Positions 5,240 through 7,476 of a stretch of 7,476 bases of DNA are shown here, piece after piece (within the stretch, counting starts at the first letter, position 1; each line of letters starts with the position of its first letter). The stretch comes from Thermoanaerobaculia bacterium. GTDB lineage: Bacteria; Acidobacteriota; Thermoanaerobaculia; UBA5066. The notes under the pieces were generated by a model. It worked only from the letters and a program-made list of their open reading frames with translations, had not been told where the DNA came from and searched no databases. The DNA lies in NCBI GenBank assembly GCA_023717585.1, contig JAMQPJ010000535.1:1-7476 (forward strand), written 5' to 3'. Made by a program: the position numbers and the translations under genes.

Positions 5240-7476
5240 ATGGGACTCTCTGCCGGAACCCGGCTCGGTCCGTACGAGATCCTCGCGCCCCTTGGCGCGG
5301 GCGGGATGGGCGAGGTCTACCGGGCCCGCGACGTGCGGCTCGACCGCGCCGTGGCCGTCAAGGTCCTGCCCGAGCGGCTCTGGGGCGATCCGGACGCGCT
5401 CGCGCGATTCGAGCGCGAGGCGAAAGCGGTCGCCGCCCTGTCGCACCCGAACATTCTCGACATCCACGACGTCGGCGAGGCCGAAGGCGTCTCGTACGCG
5501 GTCATGGAGCTGCTCGAGGGCGAGACGCTGCGCGAGCGGCTGAGCGAGGGGCCGGTGCCGCCCGCGCGGGCGATCGGCTACGGCGTGCAGATCGCCGAGG
5601 GCCTGGCCGCGGCGCACGCGAAGGGGTTCGTCCACCGGGACCTGAAGCCCGAGAACGTCTTCATCACCGAGGACGGGCGCCTGAAGATCCTCGATTTCGG
5701 ACTCGCGAAGCGCCCCGCGACGTCAGGGCCCGTGCGCGCGGAGGCATCCACCGAGATCCAGGCGACCGAGCCCGGCCTTCTCCTCGGCACGGCCCCCTAC
5801 ATGTCGCCGGAGCAGGTCCGGGGAAGACCTCTGGACGCGCGCTCGGACATTTTCTCGTTCGGCGCGGTCCTCTACGAGATGCTGACGGGCTCGCGGGCCT
5901 TCCAAGGCCGGACGCAGGCGGACAAGCTCGCCGCCATCCTGACGGTGGAGCCGCCGCCGCTCGACGGCAGGCTTCCGGGCCTTCCGCCGCCGCTCGTCAG
6001 GATCGTGGGCCGCTGTCTCGCGAAGGACCCCGACGAGCGTTACGCCGCGGCGCACGACCTCGCCGCGGATCTCGCCGCCCTCGTGGAGCATCCGTCGGCG
6101 GGCGGTGGCGCGCCCGGACCCACGGCGGTCACGACGGCGTGGCGAGCACCGGCCTCGAGGCGCCTGCGCCGCGCCCTCGTCGCCGCGCTGCCGATCCTGG
6201 TTGCGGCCGCGGCCGCTCTCGTCTGGCTCGTCAGGCCGAAGGCCGCGCTCTCTTTCGCGCCGCGCGACTGGGTGCTCGTGGCCGACGTCAAGAACGAGAC
6301 AGGGGAGCCGATCTTCGACAGGTCCCTGTTCACGGCGCTCACGGTGAGCCTCGAACAGTCGGCGCACGCGAACGTCTTTCCCCGGGCGCGGGTTGCCGCG
6401 GCGCTCACGCGGATGAAGCGGGACCCGGGCTCGCCGATCGACGCCGAGATGGGGCGCGAGATCTGCCTGAGGGAGAACGTGCGAGCGCTCGTCACGTGCA
6501 ACATCGCGCGGGCCGGGACCCGCTACATGCTGGCGGCGCGGATCGTGGACGCGCGGACGGGAGAGGCCTTCCGCTCGTTCGAGGAGCAGGCGCGCGGGGA
6601 GGACGCCGTCCTGCCGGCCCTGTCCACCCTCGCGACGCGCATCCGGGAAAACCTCGGCGAGTCGCTGCCGGCGATCCAGCGCGCGAATCGTCCGCTCCCG
6701 CAGGTGACGACCGCATCCCTCAAGGCTCTGGAGCTCTACGCCGAGGGACAGCAGCTCTGGGTGAAGGGAAAGTACAACGAGGCTCTGAAAGTGTACGAGT
6801 TGGCGCTGCAGGAAGACCCGGGGTTCGCGATGGCGCACGCCGCGCTCGGCAACGCCTACGTGAGTCACGTCTTCAACCAGCCGTCCCGGGGACGCGAGTG
6901 CTACGCGAAGGCGCTCGAGCTCGCGTCCCGGACGACGGACCGGGAGCGGCTCCTGATCCAGGCGGCGGCGGCGGCGGCCGGCGGCGACTCGTCCGAGGCG
7001 ATGCGCCTGTACGGCGCGTATCTCGCGACGTACCCCGACGACACGCGCGTCCGGTATTCGCTCGGTACCCATCTCATGCAGAACAAGCGCCCCGCGGAGG
7101 GCCTCGAGCAGTTTCGGGAGGTGATCCGGATCGCGCCGGCGAGCGCGAACGCGCACGTCAACATGGCGACGAGCCTGACGCAGCTCGGGCGGGCGCGCGA
7201 GGCGCTGGACTCCTACGCGAAGGCCTTCGCCCTCGAGCCGACGTGGGTGACGAGCGGCAACCTGAACCACGAGTACGGCTTCTCGCTCGTCCGCGCCGGC
7301 GAGATTGCGAAGGCGCGCGAGATCTTCGGAAAGGCCGTCGCGACGACGGACCTCCGGGCGAAGGGCCTGCGGTCCATGGCGCTCCTCGACCTCTACGAGG
7401 GGCATTACCGCGACGCGGCTCCACGCCTCAGGGAAGCCGTGCTTCTGAACGAGGCGGCGCGAAACGTCCTGAGCGC
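5240..7476 (+). CDS. Membrane-anchored Ser/Thr protein kinase with TolB/FlgO-like and TPR regions (3'-truncated)
   Basis: This PknB-type Ser/Thr protein kinase is open from ATG 5240 to the window end (745 codons plus two bases); its C-terminus is missing. The kinase domain spans about residues 12-281. It has a glycine-rich loop GAGGMGEVY (19-27), ATP-binding K41, helix-C E60, catalytic loop HRDLKPEN (132-139), DFG (152-154), an activation segment ending GTAPYMSPEQ (183-192) and DARSDIFSFG. Every residue needed for activity is present. A basic stretch (308-311) precedes one transmembrane helix at 312-331. Next, about 343-475 (from DWVLVADVKNETG) resembles the TolB/FlgO-like module seen in kinase-TPR and cyclase-TPR proteins. 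From about 499 there are TPR-like helical pairs (about 499-532, 533-566, 604-637, 638-671 and onward). Likely topology is cytoplasmic kinase with the TolB-like and TPR part outside the inner membrane. A GGGAG at 5224-5228 is a loosely spaced ribosome binding site. Domain order is typical of Acidobacteriota kinases; the signal and targets are unknown. Confidence 0.93.
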   Translation, partial: MGLSAGTRLGPYEILAPLGAGGMGEVYRARDVRLDRAVAVKVLPERLWGDPDALARFEREAKAVAALSHPNILDIHDVGEAEGVSYAVMELLEGETLRERLSEGPVPPARAIGYGVQIAEGLAAAHAKGFVHRDLKPENVFITEDGRLKILDFGLAKRPATSGPVRAEASTEIQATEPGLLLGTAPYMSPEQVRGRPLDARSDIFSFGAVLYEMLTGSRAFQGRTQADKLAAILTVEPPPLDGRLPGLPPPLVRIVGRCLAKDPDERYAAAHDLAADLAALVEHPSAGGGAPGPTAVTTAWRAPASRRLRRALVAALPILVAAAAALVWLVRPKAALSFAPRDWVLVADVKNETGEPIFDRSLFTALTVSLEQSAHANVFPRARVAAALTRMKRDPGSPIDAEMGREICLRENVRALVTCNIARAGTRYMLAARIVDARTGEAFRSFEEQARGEDAVLPALSTLATRIRENLGESLPAIQRANRPLPQVTTASLKALELYAEGQQLWVKGKYNEALKVYELALQEDPGFAMAHAALGNAYVSHVFNQPSRGRECYAKALELASRTTDRERLLIQAAAAAAGGDSSEAMRLYGAYLATYPDDTRVRYSLGTHLMQNKRPAEGLEQFREVIRIAPASANAHVNMATSLTQLGRAREALDSYAKAFALEPTWVTSGNLNHEYGFSLVRAGEIAKAREIFGKAVATTDLRAKGLRSMALLDLYEGHYRDAAPRLREAVLLNEAARNVLS

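Noticed and set aside
5723..7405. 560-codon open frame on the minus strand opposite the kinase
   Set aside because: It is a low-complexity Arg-rich translation antisense to a complete kinase/TPR reading frame.

Overview
This is a high-GC bacterial window with strong G/C preference at third codon positions. The gene content suggests an Acidobacteriota-like organism: a large Ser/Thr kinase with a membrane anchor and TPR tail, a secreted DUF1800/DUF1501 pair, and a DTR...DVSGYF surface domain. The phylum is inferred from gene types only; there is no rRNA or marker gene to confirm it. No mobile element, CRISPR array, tRNA or rRNA was seen.

Layout: (1) 1-164, minus strand: the N-terminus of a response regulator that runs off the left edge. 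(2) 165-464: a 300-base divergent intergenic region with an AT-rich patch and four short inverted repeats leading into the next gene. (3) 465-3883, plus strand: a tight two-gene operon. The first gene encodes an exported DUF1800 protein with an extra N-terminal beta-type domain. The second, two bases further on, encodes a DUF1501 protein with a clear twin-arginine signal. (4) 3884-3949: a short convergent gap with a GC-rich hairpin. (5) 3950-5101, minus strand: a membrane acyl-CoA/acyl-lipid delta-9-type desaturase with all ten expected metal ligands and an unusual charged helical tail of about 110 residues. (6) 5102-5239: a divergent promoter region with a 14-base palindrome close to the desaturase start and a TAGAAT box ahead of the kinase. 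(7) 5240 to the window end, plus strand: a PknB-type Ser/Thr kinase, open for 745 codons and cut by the right edge, with kinase, transmembrane, TolB/FlgO-like and TPR regions in order.

Only the DUF1800/DUF1501 pair forms an evident functional unit: two exported proteins made together, of a type widely paired in bacteria but without an established biochemical role. The desaturase (membrane lipid unsaturation), kinase and response regulator (signalling) look like independent neighbours. The best candidate for something little described is the DUF1800/DUF1501 export pair, because of the fused N-terminal domain and the twin-arginine-like motif on both proteins.
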